Assembly: GCA_021769555.1 (NCBI GenBank)
Contig: JAETSR010000011.1
Span: forward strand, 1-64,000
Source of the DNA: Clostridiaceae bacterium
Lineage (GTDB): Bacteria; Bacillota; Clostridia; Oscillospirales; Acutalibacteraceae
DNA length: 64,000 nt
Direction of reading: 5' to 3'
Below the pieces are notes generated by a model, which did not search any database, had not been told where the DNA came from, and worked only from the letters and a program-made list of their open reading frames with translations. A program made the translations under genes and the position numbers. This document shows positions 36,208 to 46,002 of the stretch, piece after piece. Every line of letters begins with the position of its first letter. Position 1 is the stretch's first letter.

Positions 36208-37467
36208 GTGTTTGAAAATGAGGAGGCCATGGAGCGTGCTCTGCTGATATCCCTGGATACCGGGGAATATGACGCGGAGGCTTCACTTGCGGAGCTGGGG
36301 GAGCTCACCGGAAGCGCGGGGGCCGACCCTGCCTTTACCATGACGCAGAAGCGTCCTTCTCCCGACTCCGCCACATGTATAGGCTCCGGAATGGCTAAGG
36401 AGGCCGCGGAGCTTATAGAACGGGAGGGGCTGGACCTGTGCATATTTGACAGGGAGCTCAGTCCCACTCAGATACGCAACCTTGAGGAGCTTTTCGGCGT
36501 GCGGGTTATAGACCGCACTATGCTGATACTGGACATCTTTGCACAGCGGGCCAGAAGCCGCGAGGGCAAGCTGCAGGTGGAGCTCGCCCAGCTTCGCTAT
36601 ATGCTCCCAAGGCTCACCGGCCGTGGCACGGCCCTCTCGAGGCTGGGCGGCGGAATTGGTACAAGAGGCCCCGGCGAGACCAAGCTTGAGACGGACCGGC
36701 GGCATATCCGCCGTAGGATAGGCAGCCTCAAGGAGCAGCTTGCCGAGGCGGAGGCCGCCCGGACTGTCACCGGGAAGCTGAGAAAGAAAAACTCGGCAGT
36801 TTCTGTGGCATTGGTAGGCTATACAAACGCAGGAAAAAGCACTCTGATGAACCGGCTTACCCAGGCAGGGGTGCTGGCGGAAGATAAACTGTTTGCAACG
36901 CTTGACCCGACTGCCAGGGCGCTGAAGCTGCCCTGCGGCAAGACAGTAATGCTTATTGACACCGTCGGCCTCATAAGAAGACTGCCCCACCATCTGGTGG
37001 AGGCTTTCAAATCCACTCTTGAGCAGGCGGCCACCGCCGACATACTTCTAAATATTTGCGACGCGTCAAGCCCCGAGGCCCGGGAGCACCTTCAGGTCAC
37101 CGAAGACCTGCTCAGAAGCCTTGGCTCCGGGGAGCGTCCGGTCATCCCGGTGCTCAACAAGTGGGACGCCGTGCAGGACGAAGAGACCGCACCACGCCTG
37201 CCCGGTGCGGTGCGCATAAGCGCCCTGAACGGCGACGGCATAGACAAGCTGCTGCAGGCAGTGGAGGACAGTCTGCCCGAGAAGACCTTCGATGTAGAGC
37301 TGCTTTTACCGTTCGCAAAGAGCGGCCTCGCCGCAAGGCTCAGAGACGAGGGCGCTGTGCTCAGCGAGGAGTATGTGGAGGAAGGCCTGAGGCTTACCGC
37401 CAGAGTTGACGAGCGGCTGTACGGTCCTGTAAAGGAGTTTGACTTGACCCATAGGAAGGAGGAGTGA
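36208..37467 (+). CDS. hflX: GTPase HflX
   Basis: A 419-residue GTPase that splits or rescues stalled ribosomes under stress. The N-terminal HflX domain (about 20-185) contains GGGIGTRGPGETKLETDRR; the G domain follows with G1 GYTNAGKST, G3 DTVGLIRRLPHHLVEAFKST and G4 NKWD. It begins with GTG (36208) after an AAAGGAGGGG site. The stop overlaps the upstream alternative GTG of the next gene. Confidence 0.96.
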   Translation: MFENEEAMERALLISLDTGEYDAEASLAELGELTGSAGADPAFTMTQKRPSPDSATCIGSGMAKEAAELIEREGLDLCIFDRELSPTQIRNLEELFGVRVIDRTMLILDIFAQRARSREGKLQVELAQLRYMLPRLTGRGTALSRLGGGIGTRGPGETKLETDRRHIRRRIGSLKEQLAEAEAARTVTGKLRKKNSAVSVALVGYTNAGKSTLMNRLTQAGVLAEDKLFATLDPTARALKLPCGKTVMLIDTVGLIRRLPHHLVEAFKSTLEQAATADILLNICDASSPEAREHLQVTEDLLRSLGSGERPVIPVLNKWDAVQDEETAPRLPGAVRISALNGDGIDKLLQAVEDSLPEKTFDVELLLPFAKSGLAARLRDEGAVLSEEYVEEGLRLTARVDERLYGPVKEFDLTHRKEE

Positions 37468-37469
37468 GG

Positions 37470-38042
37470 ATGTTCTTTCACGCGAGCTCTACACACTGCA
37501 TTGAGGTTTTGGAGCCGAGAGTGTCGAACCATGGCAGGCCGCTTGTATATCTCTCAAAAAAGCGGGAGAACGTGCTGCCATATCTCTCCAACGCGGTGGA
37601 AAAGTACTGTAAAGAAACCGGCTTTACACATGAGGGCCCATGGCAGAAGTGGGGGAGCTACGGCTTCTTTGAAGGCAAATTACAGCTGGACGAATACTGG
37701 CCGAACGCCCTGGAGGAGACCTATAAGGGCGTCTCCGGCTACATCTACGCCGCCGAGACCGTGCCGGGGCTAGAGGAGATGAAGGATATCCCCGACGCTG
37801 TTATAACCTCCCAGCCGGTTCCGGTTATGGGCTGTGAGTACGTGCCGGACGCCTACGAGGCCATACTTATCGCCGCGGAGCTGGGGCAGATACTTATACG
37901 CCGCTATGAAGAGCTGCCGGACAGCATGCTCGCCTGGATAGACAAGAACATCAAGGAGGAGTACCGTGGGGCCAAGGATGTCCCCACATATAGGCATTTC
38001 CTAAAGGGCAAGTTTCCTGAAATTACCGCAGGACTTGAATAA
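37470..38042 (+). CDS. Conserved hypothetical protein (190 residues)
   Basis: I do not recognise a named family with certainty. The N-terminus FFHASSTHCIEVLEPRVSNHGRPLVYLS resembles the opening of proteins with an ADP-ribosyltransferase-like fold (HxS near the start, LxPR, YLS), and the rest has aromatic motifs WGSYGFFEG and SGYIYAA. No signal peptide or membrane helix. The ATG at 37470 is preferred because AAGGAGG lies seven bases ahead; it starts three bases after hflX and is probably cotranscribed with it. Enzymatic activity is speculation. Confidence 0.7.
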   Translation: MFFHASSTHCIEVLEPRVSNHGRPLVYLSKKRENVLPYLSNAVEKYCKETGFTHEGPWQKWGSYGFFEGKLQLDEYWPNALEETYKGVSGYIYAAETVPGLEEMKDIPDAVITSQPVPVMGCEYVPDAYEAILIAAELGQILIRRYEELPDSMLAWIDKNIKEEYRGAKDVPTYRHFLKGKFPEITAGLE

Positions 38043-38053
38043 ATGTATAGCAA

Positions 38054-38096
38054 AAGGCCCAAAATGAATAATTATTCATTTTGGGCCTTGATTTTT
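38054..38096 (+). terminator. Terminator after the hflX unit, containing the ARG box
   Basis: Perfect 17-bp stem (38054-38070 with 38073-38089) followed by TTG and five T residues after one A. The centre of this stem is the ARG box at 38065-38078. Confidence 0.85.
38065..38078. promoter_or_regulatory. ARG box (ArgR/AhrC operator) of the arginine operon
   Basis: TGAATAATTATTCA matches the TGAATWWWWATTCA operator consensus perfectly and is a full palindrome. It lies about ten bases upstream of the argG -35 box. ArgR with bound arginine would repress the operon here. The match is visible; use by ArgR is inferred. Confidence 0.75.
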
Positions 38097-38115
38097 GCAG
38101 ATTTAGGTGTATAAT
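38088..38115 (+). promoter_or_regulatory. Promoter of the arginine operon
   Basis: TTGATT (38088-38093) and TATAAT (38110-38115), 16 bases apart. The -35 box overlaps the last bases of the upstream terminator stem. Confidence 0.7.
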
Positions 38116-38154
38116 GATGTATGAAACGAAATCAATATGAAAGGAATGTCAATA

Positions 38155-39381
<1,227 letters not shown>

Positions 39382-39393
39382 GGAAGATTATAA

Positions 39394-39942
39394 ATGGAAC
39401 TGATAGACATATATGACAAGAGCGGAACTACCACGGGGGCTGTGCGCGACAGAAAAGCTCCCCTGGGTCCGGACGAGTACCGCATGGCTGTGGGCATTTG
39501 GATAATGGACAGCAAAGGCCATATCTTTATCACTAAGCGAAGCATGGAGAAGAGTTATGCTCCCGGCAAATGGGAAAATCCTGCCGGGCATGTACAGGCG
39601 GGGGAGACCCCGGTCCATGCCGTTATCCGCGAGCTCTTTGAGGAGACTGGCATAACTGTCAAGGAGGGGCAGATAACCCTGCTGGGCTGTTCCTGTACCT
39701 GGCCCTATATCGGCCGTGATTTTGGGGTGCGCATGGATGTGGATTTGAATAATGTGCGTTTCCAGAAGGGCGAGACCTGTGACGCAAAATGGGTGACCTT
39801 TGAGGAGTTCGCTGAAATGGCAGAGGCCGGGGAGTTCGCGAAATCTCTTACGGACCATATGCGGGACTATAAAGAGGCATTCCTGAATTTTACCGGACAC
39901 CCGGGCAGTGCAGCCCTTGATTCAGTGGAGGAAGACAGATGA
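39394..39942 (+). CDS. NUDIX hydrolase
   Basis: A 182-residue protein with the NUDIX box spread over GHVQAGETPVHAVIRELFEETGI (about residues 68-90; GX5EX7REUXEEXGU pattern). The N-terminus IDIYDKSGTTTGAVRDRK and the length resemble the IDI/YfcD-like group that acts on nucleoside-diphosphate derivatives or isopentenyl diphosphate. It lies between argG and argH and overlaps argH by four bases, so it is translated with the operon; a direct role in arginine synthesis is not known. Confidence 0.88.
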   Translation: MELIDIYDKSGTTTGAVRDRKAPLGPDEYRMAVGIWIMDSKGHIFITKRSMEKSYAPGKWENPAGHVQAGETPVHAVIRELFEETGITVKEGQITLLGCSCTWPYIGRDFGVRMDVDLNNVRFQKGETCDAKWVTFEEFAEMAEAGEFAKSLTDHMRDYKEAFLNFTGHPGSAALDSVEEDR

Positions 39943-41321
39943 AGCTATGGAAAGGGCGCTTCAGGAAAGAGGCAGACCCCAGGACTAATGATTTTAACTC
40001 CAGTATCGCCTTCGACAGCAGGATGTATAGGCACGACATTGAGGGCAGCATAGCCCATGCCGCAATGCTTGGCCGCCAGGGGATTATAGACAATGGAGAG
40101 AGCGAGAAGATATGCGCGGAGCTTAAAAGGATACGAGAGGACATAGACAGCGGTACCCTTGCCATTGACCCGGACGCGGAGGACATCCATACCTTTGTTG
40201 AGCAGGAGCTTACAGCCAGGCTTGGCGACACAGGCAAGCGCCTTCATACCGGGCGTAGCCGCAACGACCAGGTAGCGCTGGACATCCGCCTTACCCTGAG
40301 AGAGGACTGCTTATCTCTTATAAAGCAGCTTCGGGGGCTGCTCCGGGTGCTCTGTGAAAAGGCGGGACAATACAGCGCGGCAGTTATGCCCGGATATACC
40401 CACATGCAGCGTGCGCAGCCGGTCACCTTTGGGCACCACCTGCTGGCGTACGCCGAAATGCTGCTTCGGGATGTAAGCCGCTTTCAGGACGCGTTAAAGC
40501 GTATGGACCAGTGCCCCCTTGGGAGCGGCGCGCTGGCAGGGACCACATATCCACTGGACCGTGAGCTTACCGCGGAGCTCCTGAACTTCTCAGCCCCAAC
40601 ACAGAACAGCCTGGACGGCGTATCAGACCGGGACTTCTGCGCGGAAACTGCTTTCGCGGCCTCACTGTGCATGGTGCACCTTTCAAGGCTCTGTGAGGAG
40701 CTTGTGCTCTGGTGCTCGTGGGAGTTTAAATTTATCGAACTGGACGACGCCTACTGCACCGGCTCGAGCATTATGCCCCAGAAGAAAAACCCGGATTTGG
40801 CCGAGCTTATCCGCGGAAAATCCGGACGGGTGATTGGCGATTTGACGGCGTTATTGACTATGATGAAGGGGCTTCCGCTGGCCTATAACAAGGACATGCA
40901 GGAGGACAAGGAGGCCGTGTTCGACGCGGTGGACACACTGAAGCTGTGCCTCACGCCTCTCACTCCAATGCTTGAGACGATGACTGTAAACGAGCGGAAC
41001 ATGCGTAAAGCAGCGGCTGGCGGCTTTATAAACGCCACGGATTGTGCTGACTGGCTGGTAGCCTCAAAGGGCCTGCCGTTTAGGGACGCATATAAAATAA
41101 CCGGGGAGCTGGTTGCCCTGTGCATTGAGCGGGACGAAAACCTGGAGAGCCTGCCGCTTGAGGAGTATAAGCGCATACATCCGGCCTTTGACGAGGGCGT
41201 ATACGGAGCGATATCCCTGGATAAATGCGTGGGCGACCGGAAGGTTCTTGGCGGGCCTGCACCGGAGAATGTCAGGGCACAGGCAGCCAGGGTGCTGGCG
41301 CTGCTGGATAAGGAGGAATAG
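39939..41321 (+). CDS. argH: Argininosuccinate lyase
   Basis: A 460-residue enzyme that splits argininosuccinate into arginine and fumarate. The N-terminus LWKGRFRKEADP, the AGYTHMQ-like PGYTHMQRAQPVTFGHH block and the fumarase/aspartase signature GSSIMPQKKNPD (catalytic serine loop) are present. It is a homotetrameric cytoplasmic enzyme. It is coupled to the NUDIX gene by an ATGA overlap and followed four bases later by argC. Confidence 0.97.
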   Translation: MKLWKGRFRKEADPRTNDFNSSIAFDSRMYRHDIEGSIAHAAMLGRQGIIDNGESEKICAELKRIREDIDSGTLAIDPDAEDIHTFVEQELTARLGDTGKRLHTGRSRNDQVALDIRLTLREDCLSLIKQLRGLLRVLCEKAGQYSAAVMPGYTHMQRAQPVTFGHHLLAYAEMLLRDVSRFQDALKRMDQCPLGSGALAGTTYPLDRELTAELLNFSAPTQNSLDGVSDRDFCAETAFAASLCMVHLSRLCEELVLWCSWEFKFIELDDAYCTGSSIMPQKKNPDLAELIRGKSGRVIGDLTALLTMMKGLPLAYNKDMQEDKEAVFDAVDTLKLCLTPLTPMLETMTVNERNMRKAAAGGFINATDCADWLVASKGLPFRDAYKITGELVALCIERDENLESLPLEEYKRIHPAFDEGVYGAISLDKCVGDRKVLGGPAPENVRAQAARVLALLDKEE

Positions 41322-41325
41322 GAGT

Positions 41326-42366
41326 ATGGGTAAGATAATGGCCGGAGTGGTGGGGGCCACCGGCTATGCCGGGGCGGAGCTCTGCCGGCTGATAATGGGC
41401 CATCCGGAGGCGGAGCTTGCCGCCATAAGCTCCGTGAGCTTTGAGGGTAAGGCCCTGTCTGAGGTCTATCCTGCATATTTTCATATATGCGATATGATAT
41501 GCGGGACTCAGGAGCAGGTGGTAGAAAAGAGCGACGTTATATTCGCCGCGCTGCCCCACGGGCTCTCCCAGGAGCTTGCGGCTGAGTGCATTAGGGCAGG
41601 GAAGGTGTTTATAGACCTGGGAGCTGATTTCAGGCTTGAGAGCGAGGAGGAATATACCCAGTGGTACGGAGGCAGCTTCACCGACAAATCTCTGCATGAG
41701 AAGGCGGTGTACGGTCTTCCGGAGCTGTTCCGGGAACAGATTAATGGTAAAAAAATAATTGCCAACCCCGGCTGCTACACCACGGCGGTACCCTTGGCAC
41801 TGGCGCCCGCTTTGGAAGGCGGTTTTATCCTGCCCGACGGCATAATAGCCGACTGCAAATCCGGAGTGACCGGAGCGGGGCGAAAGCCGACCCAGGGCAA
41901 TCACTACCCGGAGCTGAACGAGGGCTTCACGGCCTATAAGGTCGCCTGTCACCGGCATACCCCGGAGATGGAGCAGACACTGTCAAAAATAGCCGGGCAA
42001 AAGCTGAAGCTGACCTTTGTACCGCACCTGCTGCCTATAAACCGCGGAATATTGGCCACATGTTACGCAAGGCTTACGCCTGGCGCAACGCTGGAAAAGA
42101 TACGCGGGGCCTATGAGAATAGGTATGGCGGCGAGTTCTTCATACGGCTGCTGCCCGAGGGCCAGACGGCTAATGTGAAAAATGTGCGCTGTACTAATTT
42201 CTGTGACATATCAATTTTTGCAGACCTGCGCACAGGGACATTTGTTGCAGTCTCTGCCATTGACAACATGGTAAAGGGCGCGGCAGGGCAGGCTTTACAG
42301 AATATGAATCTTGCATTCGGCATTGATGAAACCGCCGGCTTGAAACTCGTGCCGCCGGCGGTTTAA
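41326..42366 (+). CDS. argC: N-acetyl-gamma-glutamyl-phosphate reductase
   Basis: A 346-residue NADPH-dependent enzyme of the arginine pathway. It shows the Rossmann motif GATGYAGAEL near the start, the active-site cysteine in ANPGCYTTA (about residue 148) and HRHTPEMEQ. The frame is open further upstream inside argH; the ATG at 41326 is chosen because GGAGGAATAGGAG precedes it and the protein then has the normal family length. Confidence 0.96.
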   Translation: MGKIMAGVVGATGYAGAELCRLIMGHPEAELAAISSVSFEGKALSEVYPAYFHICDMICGTQEQVVEKSDVIFAALPHGLSQELAAECIRAGKVFIDLGADFRLESEEEYTQWYGGSFTDKSLHEKAVYGLPELFREQINGKKIIANPGCYTTAVPLALAPALEGGFILPDGIIADCKSGVTGAGRKPTQGNHYPELNEGFTAYKVACHRHTPEMEQTLSKIAGQKLKLTFVPHLLPINRGILATCYARLTPGATLEKIRGAYENRYGGEFFIRLLPEGQTANVKNVRCTNFCDISIFADLRTGTFVAVSAIDNMVKGAAGQALQNMNLAFGIDETAGLKLVPPAV

Positions 42367-42390
42367 AAAAGTGTTTAGGAGAATTATGTG

Positions 42391-43608
42391 ATGGAATTTA
42401 TAGAGGGCGGCGTAACTGCCGCCAAAGGATTTTCAGCGAGCGGAATCCACTGCGGTATCCGCAAAAATAAGACTAAGCCAGACCTTGCCCTTATACTCAG
42501 CGACCGCATGTGCGCCGCCGCCGGGGTATATACCCGCAATCTGGTAAAGGGCGCGCCAATCACCGTCACCCAGAAGAATATAGCCGACGGCAGGGCCCAG
42601 GCTGTTATCTGCAACTCAGGTATTGCAAACACCTGCGCTCCGGACGGCATTGAGAAGGCCGAGGCCATGTGCCGTGTGGCGGCGTCGGAGCTGGGCTTAA
42701 AGCCTGAGGACATTGTAGTCGCGTCTACAGGGGTTATCGGCCCGTCCCTTCCTATTGAGCCAATAGCCCAGGGTATGGCCGGGCTGAAAGCCTCGTTGAA
42801 GGAGGACGGCTCCCCGGCCGCGGCAACAGCCATAATGACTACCGATACCGTGCCGAAGGAAGCTGCCGTTACATTTACAGTGGGGGGCAAGACCGCTCAT
42901 ATCGGCGGCATATCAAAGGGCAGCGGCATGATACACCCGAATATGGCCACAATGCTCTGCTTCGTGACTACCGACTGCGCTATCTCTCCCGCTCTACTTC
43001 AAAAGGCGGTCAAGACTGCTGCCGACGCTACCTTTAACATGATTGATGTGGACGGAGACACATCTACAAACGACACCTTCGTTGTGCTTGCAAACGGCGC
43101 TGCCGGGAACGCAGAAATAGCCTCTGAGGGAGTGGATTTTGATGCGTTCACAGCCGCCCTGGAAGCCGTTGGCCGCAGGCTTGCCATGATGATGGCGAAG
43201 GACGGCGAGGGGGCTTCCCGGCTCATAGTCTACCGTGTAGACGGCGCTCCCGACCTGGAAACTGCCCGAACTGTCGCCCGCTCGGTGAGCAGCTCAACCC
43301 TTGTGAAGGCCGCTTTCTTCGGCGCTGACGCCAATGCGGGAGGCCGGGCTATGTGCGCTATAGGCTACTCGGGGGCACAGGTGGATGTGGAGAAAATAGA
43401 CATCGCCTTTAAGTCTGCAAAGGGAAAAGTAGAGGTAGTTAAGTCAGGCATGGGCATAGAGTTTTCTGAGGAGCTGGCTTTGGAGATATTGAAGGAGACT
43501 GAAATTGAAACTCTCATAGACCTGCACATGGGTGATATATCCGCCGAGGCATACGGATGTGACCTGACCTACGACTATGTAAAAATAAACGCCGACTACC
43601 GCACGTAA
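42391..43608 (+). CDS. argJ: Bifunctional ornithine acetyltransferase / N-acetylglutamate synthase
   Basis: A 405-residue enzyme that moves the acetyl group from acetylornithine to glutamate, closing the cyclic arginine pathway. It is made as a precursor that cleaves itself before the threonine in the KGSGMIHPNMATML motif (about residues 173-187). GTG 42388 is an equally spaced alternative start. With argJ present, a separate argA is not required. Confidence 0.96.
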   Translation: MEFIEGGVTAAKGFSASGIHCGIRKNKTKPDLALILSDRMCAAAGVYTRNLVKGAPITVTQKNIADGRAQAVICNSGIANTCAPDGIEKAEAMCRVAASELGLKPEDIVVASTGVIGPSLPIEPIAQGMAGLKASLKEDGSPAAATAIMTTDTVPKEAAVTFTVGGKTAHIGGISKGSGMIHPNMATMLCFVTTDCAISPALLQKAVKTAADATFNMIDVDGDTSTNDTFVVLANGAAGNAEIASEGVDFDAFTAALEAVGRRLAMMMAKDGEGASRLIVYRVDGAPDLETARTVARSVSSSTLVKAAFFGADANAGGRAMCAIGYSGAQVDVEKIDIAFKSAKGKVEVVKSGMGIEFSEELALEILKETEIETLIDLHMGDISAEAYGCDLTYDYVKINADYRT

Positions 43609-43617
43609 GGAGGGCAT

Positions 43618-43956
43618 ATGGGCGAGAAGCTGGGCATAAAGAGCCGGTGGGACATCGTCCCGGCGGTGCTCTCGGTGCTGATGTATATCAACTTTATCGT
43701 GTTTATAGTGCTGCTGTTTACGGCGACAGGTGTGCTTTTCCTATACGCCGCCCCGTCGCTGCTGACGGCGGGTATGCTTATCGCGGCCATAATCGCCCAT
43801 CTTGTCACCCGGAGCAAGACCTGCAAGCTCTGGCGCAGGCTGCTGCTGGGGGCCATTTTCGTGAACTTCCTGATTATAGCGATTTATATACTCCTTATCG
43901 TCGTGTCAGTGGCAGCGTGGATGGACGTGGTAAAACAAATCAAAGCAAACGGGTGA
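43618..43956 (+). CDS. Small membrane protein inside the arginine operon
   Basis: A 112-residue protein of three to four hydrophobic helices (about 15-37, 40-62 and 80-105) with basic residues between them (TRSKTCKLWRR). I recognise no family. The AAGGAGGG ribosome site ten bases after argJ and the six-base gap to argB indicate that it is translated with the operon. A transporter accessory or regulatory role is conceivable but unsupported. Confidence 0.7.
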   Translation: MGEKLGIKSRWDIVPAVLSVLMYINFIVFIVLLFTATGVLFLYAAPSLLTAGMLIAAIIAHLVTRSKTCKLWRRLLLGAIFVNFLIIAIYILLIVVSVAAWMDVVKQIKANG

Positions 43957-43962
43957 GTTTAA

Positions 43963-44814
43963 ATGCAGGTATCCAACAGCGAGAGGGCTAACATCCTGGT
44001 TCAGGCCCTTCCGTATATCAAAAAGTACGCCGGGGCAACGGTTGTTGTGAAGTACGGCGGCAACGCCATGCTGGACGACGAGCTTAAGTCGGCAGTTATG
44101 AGCGATATAGTGCTCATGCAGCTTGTGGGCATAAATGTTGTGCTTGTCCACGGCGGCGGGCCGGAGATAAACGCTATGCTGAAAAAAGTCGGCAAGGAGA
44201 GCAGGTTTGTCGGCGGTTTGCGCTACACGGATGAGGAGACCATCGGAATCGTACAGCAGGTGCTGGCAGGGAAGGTCAATAAAGACCTGGTGCAGCTCCT
44301 TGAGGACGCGGGAGGCAAGGCCATAGGCCTTTGCGGTCTGGACGGCTCGCTTCTTAAAGCAGACCAGCTGGAGGAGGATTTGGGTTTTGTGGGGGAAATT
44401 CGAGAGGTCAATGTGGACATCCTTCGCAACGCCGCACAAAACGGCTATATACCCATCGTCTCCACCGTGGCCGCGGGCTATCACGGCGAGGTCTACAATA
44501 TCAACGCGGACATTGCCGCCGCCCGCATTGCCGCTGAGCTTGGGGCCATGAAGCTGATACTCATGACTGACGTGCGCGGCCTGCTTCGTGACAGAGAAGA
44601 TGAGAGCACAATAATCCCGGTGGTAAACGTCAGCGATGTGCGCCGTCTGAAAAAGGAGGGCGTGATAAGCGGCGGAATGATACCAAAGATAGACTGCTGT
44701 GTGGACGCTGTCCGGAGGGGTGTGGGCAGGGCGCATATTATCGACGGACGCATAGCCCACTCCATACTGGTGGAGCTTTTCACCGACGAGGGCATAGGCA
44801 CCATGTTCTATTAA
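43963..44814 (+). CDS. argB: Acetylglutamate kinase
   Basis: A 283-residue amino-acid kinase that phosphorylates N-acetylglutamate. It shows VVKYGGNAM (about residues 28-36), VHGGGPEINAML, the NADIAAARIAAELGA block and GGMIPKIDCC. The presence of an N-terminal helix before the kinase fold is the feature of arginine-sensitive (feedback-inhibited) versions. It sits between the small membrane protein and argD. Confidence 0.97.
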   Translation: MQVSNSERANILVQALPYIKKYAGATVVVKYGGNAMLDDELKSAVMSDIVLMQLVGINVVLVHGGGPEINAMLKKVGKESRFVGGLRYTDEETIGIVQQVLAGKVNKDLVQLLEDAGGKAIGLCGLDGSLLKADQLEEDLGFVGEIREVNVDILRNAAQNGYIPIVSTVAAGYHGEVYNINADIAAARIAAELGAMKLILMTDVRGLLRDREDESTIIPVVNVSDVRRLKKEGVISGGMIPKIDCCVDAVRRGVGRAHIIDGRIAHSILVELFTDEGIGTMFY

Positions 44815-44826
44815 AGGAGACATCTT

Positions 44827-45999
44827 ATGACTTTTCAGCAAATCAAGGAGCAGGAACAGAGATATATCATCCATACCTACGGCAGAGTAGACGCCGCCCT
44901 GGTAAAGGGGAAAAACGCTACCGCCTGGGATATAGAAGGCAGAGAGTACATTGACTTTACATCCGGCATTGGGGTGAACAGCCTTGGCTACAGCGACCCA
45001 GGCTGGACAGCGGCAGTGTCGAAGCAGGCCGGGGAGATACAGCACCTGTGCAACTACTACTACTCGCCTCAGAACACAGCGCTGGCAGAGGAGCTCTGCA
45101 AGGCGGCAGGCATGGCTCAGGCGTTTTTCTGCAATTCGGGGGCAGAGGCAAACGAGTGCGCTATAAAGACAGCGCGCAAATATGGCGAGAAGCGGGGAGC
45201 CTATAAAATAGTCACGCTGGAAAACTCCTTCCACGGCCGCACCCTTACCACTCTTGCCGCGACCGGACAGGAGGGCTTTCATAAAGACTTTCTCCCGCTG
45301 ACCGACGGGTTTCTGTATGCACAGTCCGGGGATATCAAAGCTTTAGACACTATGCTGGACGGCACGGTATGCGCTGTTATGATAGAAACTGTGCAGGGCG
45401 AGGGAGGGGTCGTTCCCATTGACCCGGACTATCTCGGCAGCCTGAGCAGGCTCTGCGCTGAGCGCGACGTGCTGCTTATCATTGACGAGGTACAGACCGG
45501 CGTGGGCCGCACAGGGCATTTCTACAGCTTCCAGGGCTATGGAGTCCAGCCTGATGTTGTCACAAGCGCGAAGGGCTTGGCCGGCGGCCTGCCAATAGGG
45601 GTCTGCCTTGTGGGGGAGAAGCTTCGGGACATTCTGAAGCCCGGGCAGCAGGGCTCGACCTTCGGCGGCAATCCGGTGGTCTGCGCCGGGGCAAGAGAGG
45701 TCGTCCGAAGGGTGAGCGAGCCGGCGTTTTTGCAGTCTGTCCGCGAAAAGGGCCGCGCGATGACCGAGAGGCTGGAATCGCTGCCTCAGGTGGAGTTTGT
45801 GCGTGGAAAGGGCCTGATGCTGGGCATTAAGCTGAAATCCGGTGATGCGCACGATGTGCTGGTAAAATGCGCGCAGCGGGGTCTTTTGGTGCTCACAGCC
45901 AAGGAATTGGTACGTTTCCTGCCCCCGCTGACAATCACCACGGAAGAAATCGATAAGGGACTTATGATATTTGCACAGGTTTTACAGGAGGGAAACTAA
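44827..45999 (+). CDS. argD: Acetylornithine aminotransferase
   Basis: A 390-residue PLP-dependent class III aminotransferase. It has the FCNSGAEANE cofactor loop, FHGRTLTTLAATGQ, the IIDEVQTGVGRTG motif and the PLP lysine in TSAKGLAGGLPIG. It converts N-acetylglutamate semialdehyde to N-acetylornithine, and in some bacteria also serves lysine synthesis. It is followed three bases later by argF. Confidence 0.96.
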   Translation: MTFQQIKEQEQRYIIHTYGRVDAALVKGKNATAWDIEGREYIDFTSGIGVNSLGYSDPGWTAAVSKQAGEIQHLCNYYYSPQNTALAEELCKAAGMAQAFFCNSGAEANECAIKTARKYGEKRGAYKIVTLENSFHGRTLTTLAATGQEGFHKDFLPLTDGFLYAQSGDIKALDTMLDGTVCAVMIETVQGEGGVVPIDPDYLGSLSRLCAERDVLLIIDEVQTGVGRTGHFYSFQGYGVQPDVVTSAKGLAGGLPIGVCLVGEKLRDILKPGQQGSTFGGNPVVCAGAREVVRRVSEPAFLQSVREKGRAMTERLESLPQVEFVRGKGLMLGIKLKSGDAHDVLVKCAQRGLLVLTAKELVRFLPPLTITTEEIDKGLMIFAQVLQEGN

Positions 46000-46002
46000 A
46001 AA

